Below are positions 1 through 8,436 of a stretch of 64,000 nucleotides of DNA, piece by piece. The translations under genes were made by a program, and so were the position numbers. This DNA is from Affinundibacterium seohonense. GTDB taxonomy: Bacteria > Pseudomonadota > Gammaproteobacteria > Burkholderiales > Burkholderiaceae_D. The notes beneath the pieces are model-generated. The model saw only the letters and a program-made list of their open reading frames with translations, had not been told where the DNA came from and did no database searches. Each line of letters begins with the position of its first letter. Position 1 is the stretch's first letter. Location: the NCBI RefSeq assembly GCF_014284305.1, contig NZ_JACOFW010000008.1:1-64000 (forward strand). Reading direction: 5' to 3'.

Positions 1-82
1 TTGAGTCTTCGTTTGAAAAATACGTGGCGAAGTTCTTTTATTTTTAAAGTGCCTACTAGAGACGCAATCATTACCCAATAAA

Positions 83-112
83 AAACCCCGCTTTTAATAA
101 AAGACGGGGTTT
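83..112. terminator. Hairpin, probable bidirectional terminator
   Basis: Arms AAACCCC (83-89) and GGGGTTT (106-112) enclose an inner TTTT/AAAA pairing, and A and T runs lie at both edges. It sits between the unseen gene left of the window and the ChaN-like gene that ends at 169. Nothing gene-like is visible in bases 1-80. Confidence 0.55.
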
Positions 113-124
113 GTCAGCGATCTG

Positions 125-157
125 AAATGGCGCTCTGATATGAGCGCCATTTTTTTA
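125..157. terminator. Intrinsic terminator
   Basis: An 11-bp perfect stem (125-135 with 142-152) has a 6-nt loop and is followed by a run of seven T on the plus strand. It would stop plus-strand transcription arriving from the left. With the A residues on its other side it could also serve the minus-strand gene that ends at 169. Confidence 0.7.
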
Positions 158-168
158 CCAAGCACAGC

Positions 169-1086
169 TTACTGCGCAGCCTTACCTTTGACATCGGCAC
201 AATAGTCTTTCGATTCCGTCGCAGCCGTAAACCAATAAAGATCTGCCTTCCCTGCTTTTTCCATGTAACTCTTCAAATCTTCATTGCCCTCTTGCACCTC
301 GATCATTTGAATAATTAACACATCAGATTCAGGTTTCCCTCTGCGTAAATGCCAGGGCGCACCCGTCTCAGTACGCGCATGTTCACCACCTGCAATTAAC
401 ATCGCTGCTGAAGTGCGCAACATGGCGCTCGCCATACTCGCATCTTTAGCCAATTGAATATGCAACATGGGCATGAGAGTTTCGCGACTTTGCAGACCAC
501 AATGCGACTTAAAAATCTGATCAAGCAAATAGTCCTTCAAAAACAGAGGCGGGTTTAAGGCTGTTGCGAATCGATCATTACCTACAAAACTTTTGTCTCC
601 ATTTTTGTATACGTTGGAAATAAACGCCCTATCAATATTGCCAGCCGCAAGTGCCGAATTTTTCAAAGCTTCTTGAAACAAAGGCGCATAAACACGCCAA
701 TCCCAACTGCCCTTCTTTGGCCAATTCAAACTAACTTGCATTTGTTCGATCGTGTCGGATGCCTTTAACTGAGAAATCGCCGTCTGATGGCTATCGTCCA
801 ACATTTCAAATACCACACGCCCCTGACTACCTAGCGACTCGAATTTAAAACGCTCCTGAATCAGACGTAGTTCAATCTGGTGATGCTCAGGATTATCATG
901 CTTTTCCCCAACAAACACGTACCGATGCTGACGCACCAAATTCATCACTGCGCTTTCACTTAGGAAATTAGATTGAGCATTCACGACTTTCCCCCTTAAG
1001 GGATGTGTAGTCGATTTCAATTCTTGTCCAAGCACGAGTCCAGACAACATAGAAATACATAGAAACAACAATGAGCTTAAATACAT
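169..1086 (-). CDS. ChaN-family (DUF399) heme-binding-like secreted protein
   Basis: A protein of about 305 residues with an N-terminal hydrophobic signal segment (MYLSSLLFLCISMLSGLVLG). The motif GEKHDNPEHHQ near residues 60-70 and the later LIAGGEHARTETGAPWHL block are typical of the ChaN/Tiki-like family, whose best-known member binds heme at the cell surface and is thought to act in iron uptake. The open frame extends upstream to 1233, but that extension has no signal-peptide character, while the ATG at 1086 follows GAGAAG and begins a good export signal. A classical lipobox Cys is not evident. It stands alone, with hairpins on its downstream side. Family assignment is firm; the substrate is inferred. 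Confidence 0.75.
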   Translation of the reverse strand: MYLSSLLFLCISMLSGLVLGQELKSTTHPLRGKVVNAQSNFLSESAVMNLVRQHRYVFVGEKHDNPEHHQIELRLIQERFKFESLGSQGRVVFEMLDDSHQTAISQLKASDTIEQMQVSLNWPKKGSWDWRVYAPLFQEALKNSALAAGNIDRAFISNVYKNGDKSFVGNDRFATALNPPLFLKDYLLDQIFKSHCGLQSRETLMPMLHIQLAKDASMASAMLRTSAAMLIAGGEHARTETGAPWHLRRGKPESDVLIIQMIEVQEGNEDLKSYMEKAGKADLYWFTAATESKDYCADVKGKAAQ

Positions 1087-1425
1087 AATCTTCTCGCACA
1101 ATTGAAAAGACGAATATATCGCGCCAGATAAATTACAGCAAGACTGTAATAAAAATGCCGACGTTCGGAGAGGAAGGAGATAAAGAAGAAGAGATCTGGT
1201 CGGTGAGCTGCCCGGCAAAGCCGAGCAGTACACACCTGTCTACCGTCATACATATCGGTTGTATGTACAGCAGATAGGTCATATTCTATTGACTAAATAT
1301 GACCTCATAATGACATCGACGAATAAAGCCATGTTCGAGCCATACCTATTCAACACCACCTCGACAGCATAAATCGTCTATCCGAAAATTGATATTCGAG
1401 TAGAAGCAACACTATCTTCGAGAAA
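1087..1425. other. Intergenic region with a 10-bp inverted repeat
   Basis: About 340 bases without a convincing gene. The only structure is a perfect inverted repeat, AGGTCATATT (1276-1285) and AATATGACCT (1296-1305), separated by 10 nt and lacking a T tract. It could be an operator for the ChaN-like gene. The small minus-strand frame covering 1350-1547 is the tRNA read as protein. Confidence 0.4.
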
Positions 1426-1428
1426 AAG

Positions 1429-1460
1429 AAAAAGCCCGCTAAAAAACGGGCTTTTTCTTT
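1429..1460 (-). terminator. Terminator behind tRNA-His
   Basis: AAAAAGCCCG (1429-1438) pairs with CGGGCTTTTT (1447-1456). On the minus strand this is a GC stem followed by a T-rich tract, directly downstream of the tRNA-His gene. Confidence 0.8.
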
Positions 1461-1468
1461 GAATTTAG

Positions 1469-1545
1469 TGGGGTGGACGATGGGGCTCGAACCCACGACA
1501 ACAGGAATCACAATCCTGGACTCTACCAACTGAGCTACGACCACC
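1469..1545 (-). tRNA. tRNA-His (anticodon GTG)
   Basis: On the minus strand the sequence folds into a full cloverleaf. The anticodon stem CAGGA/TCCTG encloses the loop TTGTGAT with anticodon GTG. The T arm carries GTTCGAGC, and the 3' CCA is encoded. The extra G at position -1, the identity element of tRNA-His, is encoded at 1545 and faces discriminator C73. The acceptor stem GTGGTCG/CGTCCAC contains one U-U mismatch (fifth pair). The gene is followed by a terminator and is probably transcribed alone. Confidence 0.95.
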
Positions 1546-1664
1546 ACTGAATTTCACTTTTTAACATCGTCATCAAGTGAGCCTCGCATTATACGAGAAA
1601 TACTCGGTTCAAGCAAACATTTTCAGGGTTGAGAGCTTTTCGTTAATTAAAGCAAGAATCTACT

Positions 1665-1695
1665 CAAAAAAATGCCCACCAAAACTTGGCGGGCA
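1665..1695 (-). terminator. Terminator of the dusA gene
   Basis: TGCCCACC (1673-1680) and GGCGGGCA (1688-1695) form a stem with one G-U-type pair. Read on the minus strand it is followed by seven T (1665-1671). It lies about 150 bases downstream of the DusA stop codon. Confidence 0.75.
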
Positions 1696-1842
1696 AATAT
1701 CCGGTTAAGGACAGGACTACAACATAAACACGAAATACAAGGTGACTATATTCAATCCTGATCTGATCATTTCAAATTATTACAAATTATTACGACTTCG
1801 CTAAGAAAGATACAAAATCAAAAAACTTGATCGGTTAAATCG

Positions 1843-2877
1843 TTAAATCGACATACCTTGATTTGCGTCTTTCACCTTCAATAGAGCTTCTAATAACAAA
1901 TCCGGATTCCCTACCGCGAGCTTTTTTGTATCTGACAATGTCTGACGAAAGGCGCGGGCACCGACAAGACCAAAAGTCAGTCCCAGCATGTGGCGAGTAA
2001 TACTATTCAGTTTTAGGCCTTTACCATTGTCCCCAAATCGCTGTAACTGGGCGCGAATATATGGCAACATCGCGATCACGACCTCTTCACGCGTTTTCGC
2101 AGGGGAACTATCACCATAATAACGTGCGTCAAAACTCGTCATTAGGTAGGGATTATGATATGCCTCACGCCCCAGCATTACGCCATCGACATGCAACAAA
2201 TGCAGATCGATTTCCTCGCTTGTTTTGATACCGCCATTAATAATGATTTCTAACGCCGGAAAATCTTTCTTTAATTGATAAGCGTAGTCATATTTGAGCG
2301 GTGGCACTTCGCGATTTTCTTTTGGTGACAGTCCTTTCAAAATCGCATTACGGGCATGCACGATAAAAGTGCTGCATCCAGCTTCAGAAATCTGCCCGAC
2401 GAAATCTCGCACAAAAGCATAAGAATCGACATCATTAATACCAATACGATGTTTGACGGTAACGTCAATATCAACCACGTCCCGCATCGCCTTGACGCAA
2501 TCGGCAACCAAAACTGGCTCGGCCATAAGGCAAGCACCAAATGCGCCCTTTTGCACCCGTTCAGAAGGACAACCACAATTGAGATTGATTTCATCATAGC
2601 CCCATTCTTGGCCACGCTTGGCTGCAAGCGCAAGTTCCGCCGGCTCACTGCCTCCCAACTGCAAAGCAACTGGGTGCTCCTCCTGATTGAAATCCAAATG
2701 ACGTGCGATATCTCCATACAGAATCGCACCTGTAGTGACCATTTCTGTATAGAGCCAAGTATGGCGAGAAATATAACGGTGAAATAAGCGACAATGGCGG
2801 TCAGACCAATCCATCATGGGAGCCACGGACAAGCGGCGCGAAGGCAAAACAGGAGAATTCACAGTAGTAGGGAGCAA
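1843..2877 (-). CDS. dusA: tRNA-dihydrouridine(20/20a) synthase DusA
   Basis: An FMN-dependent enzyme that reduces uridine 20/20a in the tRNA D-loop. The N-terminal LSVAPMMDWSDRHCR, the flavin-barrel block INLNCGCPSERVQKGAFGA with its catalytic Cys, and VKHRIGIND are DusA hallmarks that separate it from DusB and DusC. The length of about 344 aa is normal. The start is uncertain: the frame opens with TTG at 2877 and has a GTG at 2862, and no Shine-Dalgarno or ATG lies ahead of the conserved LSVAPMMD. The upstream neighbour on the same strand is the cupin regulator, 70 bases away, so read-through is possible. Confidence 0.92.
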   Translation of the reverse strand: MLPTTVNSPVLPSRRLSVAPMMDWSDRHCRLFHRYISRHTWLYTEMVTTGAILYGDIARHLDFNQEEHPVALQLGGSEPAELALAAKRGQEWGYDEINLNCGCPSERVQKGAFGACLMAEPVLVADCVKAMRDVVDIDVTVKHRIGINDVDSYAFVRDFVGQISEAGCSTFIVHARNAILKGLSPKENREVPPLKYDYAYQLKKDFPALEIIINGGIKTSEEIDLHLLHVDGVMLGREAYHNPYLMTSFDARYYGDSSPAKTREEVVIAMLPYIRAQLQRFGDNGKGLKLNSITRHMLGLTFGLVGARAFRQTLSDTKKLAVGNPDLLLEALLKVKDANQGMSI

Positions 2878-2947
2878 AAAATCAAACAGGCCGTATTGTA
2901 CAACCTGTCTCTTCGATGTGCTCCTTTGACGTATCGAAACGAGAGTT

Positions 2948-3535
2948 TTATCGATGAATCACTACCATCAAAGCTTTTGCTTCCGTCTTACCAACATTGC
3001 GTATCGCATGGGCTCTATCAGCTTCGTAACGTGCAGTGCCACCGATCTTCAACTTCTTTTTACTTCCATCAACTTCCACCTCGACACTTCCGGCGATCAG
3101 CGTCAAGTGTTCCGTGGTGCCCGGATCGTGAGCATTTGACACTAAAGCACCGCCCGCGGCTAGCGTCAATTCGTACCATTCAAAGCGCCCCGCCAGCTCC
3201 ATAGGACCGAGTATCTTTAGAATGTACCCCGAATGCTCACCCGGCAAAGTCGGCGTTTCGTGTGGCTCTAGCATACGAATGAGGTCGACCTTGGGAACTT
3301 CGGCAGTGAGCAATTCAGCAATCCCTATCCCAAGTGCGTTCGCTAAGCGCCATGCCACTGCAATAGTTGGGTTGGCCTTTTCTCTTTCGATTTGCGACAA
3401 CATGGACTTCGACACTCCCGCAGTGCGGGATAAGTCTTCCAAAGTTAAACCTCTTTCCAACCGTAAACGCTGTAGAGTTGCTCCTACCTCTGGTGGTGTG
3501 GCGGGCGTTGTCACGGGGGCAATCACTTTTTTCAT
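2948..3535 (-). CDS. XRE-family regulator with C-terminal cupin domain
   Basis: A protein of 195 residues. Residues ~18-75 form a lambda-repressor-like helix-turn-helix (LRLERGLTLEDLSRTAGVSKSM and the following SQIEREKANPT). Residues ~105-192 form a small cupin barrel (HDPGTTEHLTLIAGSVEVEV), usually the effector-sensing part. The gene diverges from the kbl operon. A set of palindromic sites at 3572-3648 lies between them, so it probably controls kbl-tdh and itself. Relatives govern amino-acid and polyamine catabolism. The ligand here is unknown; threonine or a product of its breakdown is a guess from context. Confidence 0.85.
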   Translation of the reverse strand: MKKVIAPVTTPATPPEVGATLQRLRLERGLTLEDLSRTAGVSKSMLSQIEREKANPTIAVAWRLANALGIGIAELLTAEVPKVDLIRMLEPHETPTLPGEHSGYILKILGPMELAGRFEWYELTLAAGGALVSNAHDPGTTEHLTLIAGSVEVEVDGSKKKLKIGGTARYEADRAHAIRNVGKTEAKALMVVIHR

Positions 3536-3571
3536 AGTTTCGCTTGCAAAAGTAAATAAGCATAGATAATA

Positions 3572-3648
3572 TTCGCTATATTGAATTTTAGTTCGATATA
3601 TCGAATTTTTATAAAAATAAGAAACTGTAAGTATTTCGATATACCTTG
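3572..3648. promoter_or_regulatory. Operator array between XRE-cupin gene and kbl
   Basis: Three related sites are visible. TTCGATATATCGAA at 3592-3605 is a perfect 14-bp palindrome. TTCGCTATATTGAA at 3572-3585 matches it in 12 of 14 bases and lies exactly 20 bp away. TTCGATATA at 3635-3643 repeats its left half. The two-turn spacing puts the first two sites on the same DNA face, which suits cooperative repressor dimers. That the adjacent regulator binds them is inference. Confidence 0.6.
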
Positions 3649-3714
3649 AACCAAAAACAAGAGTTCAGCATTTTTTCATCATACCAGAAGCCCCTTTCCT
3701 CTCAGGAGATAAAT

Positions 3715-4926
3715 ATGAGCACAAGCGTAAGCGCCAAGAAGAATTCTTTTTTCACTGGTTTAGCCAGCAATCTGGACGGATTGCGTGAACAAGGTTTATA
3801 TAAGCCCGAACGCGTCATTTCATCCCGCCAGGGATCCTTAGTGCAATGCGATGACGGTCGCCACTTGATCAATCTCTGCGCTAATAACTATCTGGGCTTA
3901 TCTGGTGACGAAGAAACAGTGCAGGCGTCAATCAAAGCGACAGAACAATATGGCTATGGCTTATCATCTGTACGTTTTATCTGTGGCACACAAACTGTAC
4001 ACAAACAATTAGAACGCGCGATTGCGGACTTTCTCGGCATGGAAGACACGATTTTGTATGCCGCTGCTTTTGATGCCAACGGTGGTGTTTTCGAGCCGTT
4101 GTTCGATGAAAACGATGCGATTATTTCTGATGCCTTGAATCACGCCTCCATCATTGACGGCATTCGTTTGTGTAAAGCGGCGCGTTTTCGCTATGCACAT
4201 AACGACATGGCCGATCTGGAAAAACAATTACAGGCCGCAGCGGATAAACGTCATCGCGTGATCGTTACCGACGGCGCATTCTCTATGGATGGCACAATTG
4301 CTCAACTCGACAAGATCTGCGATCTGGCAGATAAATATGATGCATTAGTGATGATCGATGAATGTCATGCTTCTGGCTTCCTTGGCAAAACTGGTCGCGG
4401 AACACATGAACATCACAATGTCATGGGTCGCATCGACATCATTACTGGAACTTTAGGTAAAGCTCTAGGCGGCGCGATGGGTGGATTTACCGCTGCACGT
4501 AAAGAGGTCATCGACACGCTACGTCAAAAATCCCGTCCGTATTTATTCTCAAATACCTTGGCTCCATCCATTGCTGGCGCGTCTTTAGCTGTACTGGAAC
4601 GCTTATCCAAATCCACAGAATTGCGTGATCGTTTGCACGAGAACACAGCTTTCTTCCGTAAAGAAATTGAAGCGCTTGGTTTCACCATCAAACCTGGCAC
4701 ACACCCTGTCGTTCCTGTGATGTTATTTGATGCGCCTGTCGCACAAAAATTTGCAGCGCGCATGTATGAACTCGGTGTGTTGGTGACAGGCTTCTTCTAT
4801 CCAGTCGTACCTATGGGACAAGCGCGTGTGCGAGTACAGTTATCTGCTGCACATACTAAAGAACAATTAGAAACAGCACTTGCTGCGTTTGCGCAGGCTG
4901 GTCGTGAATTGGGTTTAATTAAGTAA
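3715..4926 (+). CDS. kbl: 2-amino-3-ketobutyrate CoA ligase (glycine C-acetyltransferase)
   Basis: A PLP enzyme of the alpha-oxoamine synthase family that cleaves 2-amino-3-ketobutyrate with CoA into glycine and acetyl-CoA, the second step of threonine breakdown. Seen: [15 protein letters not shown], the [18 protein letters not shown] block, and [14 protein letters not shown] with the PLP-binding Lys at residue 249. The length of 403 aa is standard. The frame extends upstream to a TTG at 3646, but the ATG at 3715 is preceded by CAGGAGATAAAT, an excellent ribosome site. It is followed by the threonine dehydrogenase gene, the enzyme that makes its substrate. Confidence 0.95.
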   Translation: MSTSVSAKKNSFFTGLASNLDGLREQGLYKPERVISSRQGSLVQCDDGRHLINLCANNYLGLSGDEETVQASIKATEQYGYGLSSVRFICGTQTVHKQLERAIADFLGMEDTILYAAAFDANGGVFEPLFDENDAIISDALNHASIIDGIRLCKAARFRYAHNDMADLEKQLQAAADKRHRVIVTDGAFSMDGTIAQLDKICDLADKYDALVMIDECHASGFLGKTGRGTHEHHNVMGRIDIITGTLGKALGGAMGGFTAARKEVIDTLRQKSRPYLFSNTLAPSIAGASLAVLERLSKSTELRDRLHENTAFFRKEIEALGFTIKPGTHPVVPVMLFDAPVAQKFAARMYELGVLVTGFFYPVVPMGQARVRVQLSAAHTKEQLETALAAFAQAGRELGLIK

Positions 4927-4942
4927 AGAATGAAGTGCTTTA

Positions 4943-5013
4943 GCCGCAGAGGCGCGGAGTACGCAGAGTTGATTTGTACAAAACTTACTCTGTGATCTCT
5001 GCGCCTCTGCGGC
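4943..5013. repeat. REP-like hairpin in the kbl-tdh gap
   Basis: Arms GCCGCAGAGGCGC (4943-4955) and GCGCCTCTGCGGC (5001-5013) are exact 13-bp complements. Inside them, CGCAGAG and CTCTGTG pair partly. The right arm is followed by seven A, not T, so it is not a classical terminator. The 'CAGAGGCGCAGAG' type of sequence is a widespread intergenic palindrome in proteobacteria. Here it may dampen or stabilise the kbl-tdh mRNA. Confidence 0.65.
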
Positions 5014-5058
5014 AAAAAAATAGAGCAACAACAGTCAATTGAATAGTAAGGAATACAA

Positions 5059-6009
5059 ATGGAACGTATTTTAGTCATCGGTGCAAACGGTCAAATCGGA
5101 AGTGAATTAGTCGATGCTTTAGCTGCCAAGCATGGCGCAGAAAACGTCGTTGCTGCCGACATCAGCCATGCGAGCTTGTACGGCGCAAAGATCTACGAAG
5201 TGGTCGATGTATTGAATACTGATCGTCTAGCAGAAATTCACGACAAGTATGAGATCACGCAGGTTTACCAACTCGCAGCCTTGTTGTCCGCCACTGGTGA
5301 AAAAGCACCATTGAAAGCCTGGACATTGAACATGGATGGTCTGCTGAACATTTTGGAGTTGGCGCGGATCCGCGGCGAAGCTGGCAAGCCTTTGAAAGTT
5401 TTCTGGCCATCGTCGATCGCTGCATTTGGCCCAAATACCGAAGCTGTCAACACGCCGCAATACACAGTGATGGATCCAAACACCATTTACGGCATTAGCA
5501 AATTAGCTGGCGAACGTCTGTGTGAATACTACTTCCAGAAATACAATGTGGATGTACGCAGCATTCGCTACCCAGGTATTATCAGTTACAAGTCGCCCCC
5601 AGGTGGCGGCACTACCGATTATGCGATTGCAATTTTCCATTCAGCATTGAAGGGCGAAACTTATTCATGCTTCTTGGAAGCGCAGCAATCCCTACCAATG
5701 ATTTACATGCCCGATGCGATTCGTGCCACAATCAGTTTAATGGAAGCGCCAATCGAGAATATCAAGATTCGCTCTTCGTATAACGTCAGTGGTATGAGTT
5801 TTAACCCACAAGAACTCACAAGTGAAATTACTAAAAACCTACCAAACTTTCAGGTACACTACGCCCCGGATAGCCGCCAGGCAATCGCTGCAAGTTGGCC
5901 TCAGAGTTTGAATGATGAAGCTGCTTACCAAGATTGGGGCTGGAAGGCGGAAATCGATCTCAATGCTTTGGTTACCGACATGCTGAAAAATGTCAGGGTT
6001 ACCAACTGA
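5059..6009 (+). CDS. tdh: L-threonine 3-dehydrogenase, short-chain (epimerase-like) type
   Basis: It oxidises L-threonine with NAD to 2-amino-3-ketobutyrate, which feeds Kbl upstream. Seen: N-terminal Rossmann fold with GANGQIG (residues 8-14), and the SDR catalytic pair Tyr144 / Lys148 in YGISKLAGERL. It also has the specificity block YPGIISYKSPPGGGTTDYA, which marks this subfamily among the UDP-galactose-epimerase-like proteins. The length of 316 aa fits. AAGGA lies just before the ATG. It belongs to the extended SDR type and is unrelated to the zinc-dependent E. coli Tdh. Confidence 0.9.
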   Translation: MERILVIGANGQIGSELVDALAAKHGAENVVAADISHASLYGAKIYEVVDVLNTDRLAEIHDKYEITQVYQLAALLSATGEKAPLKAWTLNMDGLLNILELARIRGEAGKPLKVFWPSSIAAFGPNTEAVNTPQYTVMDPNTIYGISKLAGERLCEYYFQKYNVDVRSIRYPGIISYKSPPGGGTTDYAIAIFHSALKGETYSCFLEAQQSLPMIYMPDAIRATISLMEAPIENIKIRSSYNVSGMSFNPQELTSEITKNLPNFQVHYAPDSRQAIAASWPQSLNDEAAYQDWGWKAEIDLNALVTDMLKNVRVTN

Positions 6010-6103
6010 GTCGCCAGCTAATCAGCATGCCGACATTCTGATTTAGAGATCGTTTCATCAGCAAAACATTTTTCATTGTGGTCTCGAATTAAGGAATATT
6101 GGC

Positions 6104-7486
6104 ATGGATATGCGTGTGTTTGATCTGTTTAAAATTGGTGTTGGTCCTTCTAGTTCTCATACGGTTGGACCGATGATTGCGGCACGTCGTTTTTTGCTGG
6201 AATGTCCGAATGTAGATCAAGCACACAAAGTGCAGGTGGCCTTATATGGTTCACTGGCACTGACTGGCTTAGGCCATGCCACTGACAAAGCGGTGCTACT
6301 AGGTTTGATGGGTGAAACGCCACAAGACGTCGCCCCCGACACCATCGACGATAAGCTCGCCGAGCTGGCGCAATCTGGCGTCATGAATTTGCTAGGACAA
6401 GTCAAAGTCAATTTCGACATATTGGATGATGTACTGTGGCACAAGAAAGAAGTATTGCCGGGTCATCCAAATGGTTTGCGTTTCAGCCTGACACGCGCCG
6501 ACGGCAGCGTGCACGAACAAACCTTTTATTCGACCGGCGGCGGCTTCATCTACACCGAAGAAGAACTCAACCGCAACGCGAATACGGTAACAACACCATC
6601 AGTCAGCGTGCCCTATCCTTTTGGTACGATGGCAGAGTTGCTGGCGCACGGAAAAGCCACAGGCCTATCATTGGCAGCTCTACTGCGTGCGAATGAACTT
6701 AGTCATTGCACCGAAGCTGAACTTGACGCAGGCTTAGACAAAATCTGGGCGGTAATGAATTCTTGCATAGAACGCGGTTTAAAAATCACTGGCGAACTAC
6801 CAGGTGGATTACACGTCCAACGTCGTGCCGCCAAACTCTGGCTAACCGCGAATGAAACACACAATAGCTTGCCACATGATGGCATGCATAAAGTGAGTTT
6901 GTATGCGATGGCGGTCAACGAAGAAAACGCAGCAGGTGGACGCGTTGTCACTGCACCAACCAATGGTGCAGCAGGTATTATTCCCGCCATCATCAAATAC
7001 TATTCACAAGATTGCCGCCCTCTTGATCCGGTCAAAGGCATCCGCGAATTTATGTTGGTCGCGGCAGCGATCGGTATGCTGTGCAAGAAAAATGCGTCGA
7101 TTTCTGGCGCAGAGATTGGCTGCCAGGGCGAAGTCGGCGTTGCTTGTGCAATGGCCGCCGCAGGCTTAACGGCAGCATTGGGTGGCACGAATGAACAAAT
7201 CGAATCGGCTGCTGAGATCGGTATCGAACATCATTTAGGCATGACTTGTGATCCTATTGGCGGCTTGGTGCAAATTCCCTGCATCGAGCGTAACGGTATG
7301 GGCGCAGTCAAAGCCATCACCGCAGCCTCATTGGCTTTAAAGAGCGATGGAACCCACCATGTCAGTTTGGATCAAGTCATTGAAACGATGCGAGTGACTG
7401 GTTTCGATATGCAAGCCAAATACAAAGAAACTTCTCTAGGTGGTTTGGCGATCCATGTGGTCACTGTGAATCACGCTGCTTGCTAG
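6104..7486 (+). CDS. sdaA: L-serine ammonia-lyase (iron-sulfur)
   Basis: It deaminates L-serine to pyruvate and ammonia using a [4Fe-4S] cluster. The N-terminal VGPSSSHTVGPM (residues ~15-26) and the C-terminal GAEIGCQGEVGVACAMAAAG and MTCDPIGGLVQIPCIERNG carry the conserved Ser-His and Cys residues of the single-chain form. At 460 aa it is full length. AAGGA is placed 9 nt before the ATG. It lies 94 bases behind tdh on the same strand with no terminator between, so co-expression with the threonine pathway is plausible: glycine can feed serine, and serine becomes pyruvate. Confidence 0.95.
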   Translation: MDMRVFDLFKIGVGPSSSHTVGPMIAARRFLLECPNVDQAHKVQVALYGSLALTGLGHATDKAVLLGLMGETPQDVAPDTIDDKLAELAQSGVMNLLGQVKVNFDILDDVLWHKKEVLPGHPNGLRFSLTRADGSVHEQTFYSTGGGFIYTEEELNRNANTVTTPSVSVPYPFGTMAELLAHGKATGLSLAALLRANELSHCTEAELDAGLDKIWAVMNSCIERGLKITGELPGGLHVQRRAAKLWLTANETHNSLPHDGMHKVSLYAMAVNEENAAGGRVVTAPTNGAAGIIPAIIKYYSQDCRPLDPVKGIREFMLVAAAIGMLCKKNASISGAEIGCQGEVGVACAMAAAGLTAALGGTNEQIESAAEIGIEHHLGMTCDPIGGLVQIPCIERNGMGAVKAITAASLALKSDGTHHVSLDQVIETMRVTGFDMQAKYKETSLGGLAIHVVTVNHAAC

Positions 7487-7602
7487 CGCATTTCCAATCC
7501 GATCGTCGGCGCTTTGCTGGCGGTCGACTTCATTGCATCGGCAAACCCCGTCCCTGCGCATTTTGCTTGATCACGTCGGAACGACAAACGACCCAAGTCA
7601 GA

Positions 7603-8430
7603 CTATCGCACCAGAGCCTTAATAATTGGCCACTGCCGACGCGAGATCGGTAAGCGCTCGTTGGTATCGCGCACAATGACTTGCCAAGTCTCAAGCCCAC
7701 GCTCGGCATCATGTTTGTCGCTATCATGAGCTGCATCAGTAAATACGGTTGCTTTTTCTACCCCAACAATCGCATCCCGCGCCACCAGCGCGTTCCTATG
7801 CGCCCGTACAAACACGTCGCCTAACTCAGACTCGATAGAAACCAAAGACTCTTCTGTGAGGTGTGCGCGAGAGCGGGTTTGTATCGTCACATATTTTTGC
7901 TCCGCCTTTAAGAACAAGACCTCACGAACAGGGATCAGTAAAACGCGATTTTTCTCCAACACAGAAAAATTTTGTCGGATTTTCGGTATAGTCTTTAAAG
8001 AGTCGAGTAATTTATCTTGTTGAAATTGAGAGCTATTTTGTTGACGGAAAGCCTGAATTCTCAAAATGGCTTCGTGCAAACGACTGGCTCGAACAGGCTT
8101 TAATAAATAATCCATGGCATGCACTTCAAACGCCTGCAATGCATACTCATCATAGGCTGTCACAAATACGATCGAGGGATGCCTAGGAAGATCAACAGTG
8201 GCGATATGTTGCGCTAACTCGATGCCAGTCATTCCGGGCATCTGCACATCTAATAACAAAATATCTGGCTGCTTTTCAAACAGTAAATCCAAGGCCGTTT
8301 GTCCATCTGCCGCTTCGACGATCAACTCGCATGGACAACTATCTTGAATATCGCTCAATAAGGTTTTCATCCGCTCTCTTGCGGGGGCTTCATCATCAAC
8401 GATCAGGATACGTAGAGACGTCATAGGCAT
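7603..8430 (-). CDS. AlgR/LytR-type response regulator
   Basis: The receiver domain spans residues ~5-125: ILIVDDEAPAR at the start, phospho-acceptor Asp in LLLDVQMPGMTG near residue 60, and Lys in LLKPVR. A LytTR DNA-binding domain covers residues ~165-270 (VLFLKAEQKYVTI, RAHRNALVARDAI). It is the partner of the kinase ending 6 bases upstream. LytTR regulators bind direct repeats and often control exopolysaccharide, pili or virulence. The order next to argH mirrors the fimS(algZ)-algR-argH neighbourhood of Pseudomonas. The start could also be the second ATG at 8424; neither has a strong ribosome site, which suggests translational coupling. Confidence 0.85.
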   Translation of the reverse strand: MPMTSLRILIVDDEAPARERMKTLLSDIQDSCPCELIVEAADGQTALDLLFEKQPDILLLDVQMPGMTGIELAQHIATVDLPRHPSIVFVTAYDEYALQAFEVHAMDYLLKPVRASRLHEAILRIQAFRQQNSSQFQQDKLLDSLKTIPKIRQNFSVLEKNRVLLIPVREVLFLKAEQKYVTIQTRSRAHLTEESLVSIESELGDVFVRAHRNALVARDAIVGVEKATVFTDAAHDSDKHDAERGLETWQVIVRDTNERLPISRRQWPIIKALVR

Positions 8431-8436
8431 AGGAGT

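Noticed and set aside
1350-1547. A 65-codon minus-strand frame
   Set aside because: It is tRNA-His and its terminator read as protein.
2356-3204. Two plus-strand frames of 130-143 codons
   Set aside because: They lie antisense to dusA and the cupin regulator, which have clear family motifs.
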